The position numbers and the translations under genes were made by a program. DNA of 23,664 nt, taken from assembly GCA_050303815.1 (NCBI GenBank), contig JBNLCM010000024.1, positions 1 to 23,664 on the forward strand, read 5' to 3'. Below the pieces are notes generated by a model. It was not told the DNA's origin and ran no database searches. It saw only the letters and a list, made by a program, of their open reading frames with translations. Below are positions 23,085 through 23,664 of the stretch, one piece after another; position 1 is the stretch's first letter; the number at the start of each line of letters is the position of its first letter. This DNA comes from Cognatazoarcus sp050303815. GTDB taxonomy: Bacteria > Pseudomonadota > Gammaproteobacteria > Burkholderiales > Rhodocyclaceae.

Positions 23085-23627
23085 ATGCCATTACTTCGCC
23101 CTGCCCTTCTCGCCACCTGGCTGCTGGCACTCCTGCCGTCGGCGCCCATCGCCCACGCCGCGGGCGACATCGATGTCTATGCCCTGCCCTACCGGCTCAT
23201 GGACGAACAGGGCCGGGAGCGCCGCCTGGCCGACTGGCGAGGCAAACGGACCGTGGTTGCGATGGACCACAGCACCTACAGCGCGATCTGCTCCAGCACC
23301 GGCCGGCGCCTGCGGGCGGTCGGCGTCGCGGCCGAGCGGCTCGACCAGGACGTCGAGTTCGTGATCATCGGCCTCGAGCCCCACAAGGACACGCCGGCGA
23401 CCTGGGCCGCCTACCGCGACGATCGGGGCATCCGCGGCGACAACTGGCACTTCCTGCGGGCGAGCGCAACCGACACCCCCCTGGTCGCTGCCAATCTCGG
23501 CGTCAACTACCGCTACGAGTACGACGACCTGCTGCTCGACCTGCGCATCCTGCGGGTCGGCCCGGACGGCCGCATCGAACGCACGATCGAAGGCTACGAC
23601 ACGGACACCGACGCCTTCTTCCGGTGA
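23085..23627 (+). CDS. SCO-like thioredoxin-fold protein, exported, with incomplete copper motif
   Basis: The 180-aa product has a signal peptide (MPLLRPALLATWLLALLPSA, likely cut after AHA near 25), so it is periplasmic. The rest resembles SCO1/SenC copper chaperones used in cytochrome oxidase or nitrous oxide reductase assembly: YRLMDEQGRERRLADWRGK, VEFVIIGLEPHKDTPATWAA, DNWHFLRAS and VGPDGRIERTIEG. The copper-binding CxxxC is not intact. The first Cys position is Tyr65 and only Cys69 remains (YSAIC), although the distal His122 of NWHF is kept. The activity may therefore be redox-independent or altered. A GTGAGGG site precedes the ATG. It lies 32 bp after the btuF-like gene on the same strand, and a hairpin follows the stop. 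Confidence 0.78.
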   Translation: MPLLRPALLATWLLALLPSAPIAHAAGDIDVYALPYRLMDEQGRERRLADWRGKRTVVAMDHSTYSAICSSTGRRLRAVGVAAERLDQDVEFVIIGLEPHKDTPATWAAYRDDRGIRGDNWHFLRASATDTPLVAANLGVNYRYEYDDLLLDLRILRVGPDGRIERTIEGYDTDTDAFFR

Positions 23628-23640
23628 CCCCGACAGCCTG

Positions 23641-23662
23641 GGGCCGCCCCGCGGGGCGGCCC
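23641..23662 (+). terminator. Probable terminator hairpin at the window edge
   Basis: GGGCCGCCCC-GC-GGGGCGGCCC is a perfect 22-nt palindrome 14 bp after the SCO-like stop. The window ends two bases later, so a following T-run cannot be checked. Confidence 0.6.
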
Positions 23663-23664
23663 GA

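Overview
This GC-rich window (about two thirds G+C by eye) looks like a chromosomal segment of a betaproteobacterium, most likely from the Rhodocyclales (Thauera/Azoarcus/Zoogloea-like). That placement is inferred from protein flavour, the glmU-glmS pair, a MaoC-Pta fusion next to ackA, and a 6S RNA directly downstream of zapB-zapA. I ran no database search. No insertion sequence, tRNA, rRNA or CRISPR array was seen.

Layout. Positions 1-1463 (minus) hold the first 18 codons of glmS and complete glmU (UDP-GlcNAc synthesis). Positions 1648-4250 (plus) hold a MaoC-hydratase/phosphate acyltransferase fusion overlapping acetate kinase by ATGA, closed by a strong terminator. Positions 4311-6026 (minus) hold a small Cys-rich protein and a KamA-type radical SAM aminomutase, the latter behind a consensus-like promoter and a roughly 200-nt structured leader. 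Positions 6448-13251 (minus) form an operon reading mcm, meaB, pccB, pccA: the methylmalonyl-CoA route from propionyl-CoA to succinyl-CoA, ending in a terminator. A GntR/FCD regulator (13482-14153, plus) diverges from it, and the shared intergenic region holds candidate operators. Positions 14166-15951 (minus) are a decayed patatin-like outer-membrane phospholipase gene with several frameshifts, stops and an internal deletion. Positions 16094-18053 (plus) hold a crotonase-fold protein and an MscS-type channel. Positions 18055-19330 (minus) hold a TauE/SafE permease overlapping an EVE-domain protein. Positions 19431-19808 (plus) encode a DUF1850 protein. Positions 19864-20564 (minus) hold zapB, zapA and the 6S RNA. 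cobQ (20585-22093, minus) diverges from a btuF-like cobalamin-binding protein (22138-23052, plus), which is followed by a secreted SCO-like protein (23085-23627).

How the genes fit together. The largest theme is acyl-CoA and propionate metabolism with its cofactor supply. Pta-AckA can interconvert acyl-CoA and acyl phosphate. PccAB and Mcm carry propionyl-CoA to succinyl-CoA, MeaB protects the mutase, and CobQ plus BtuF bear on its adenosylcobalamin cofactor. Methylmalonyl-CoA epimerase is not in the window. The most notable items are the operator-like sites at the regulator/mcm divergence, the unexplained kamA leader, the probable leaderless zapB transcript, the patatin pseudogene, and two proteins missing an expected active-site residue (crotonase and SCO-like). 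I found no clearly new multi-gene system.
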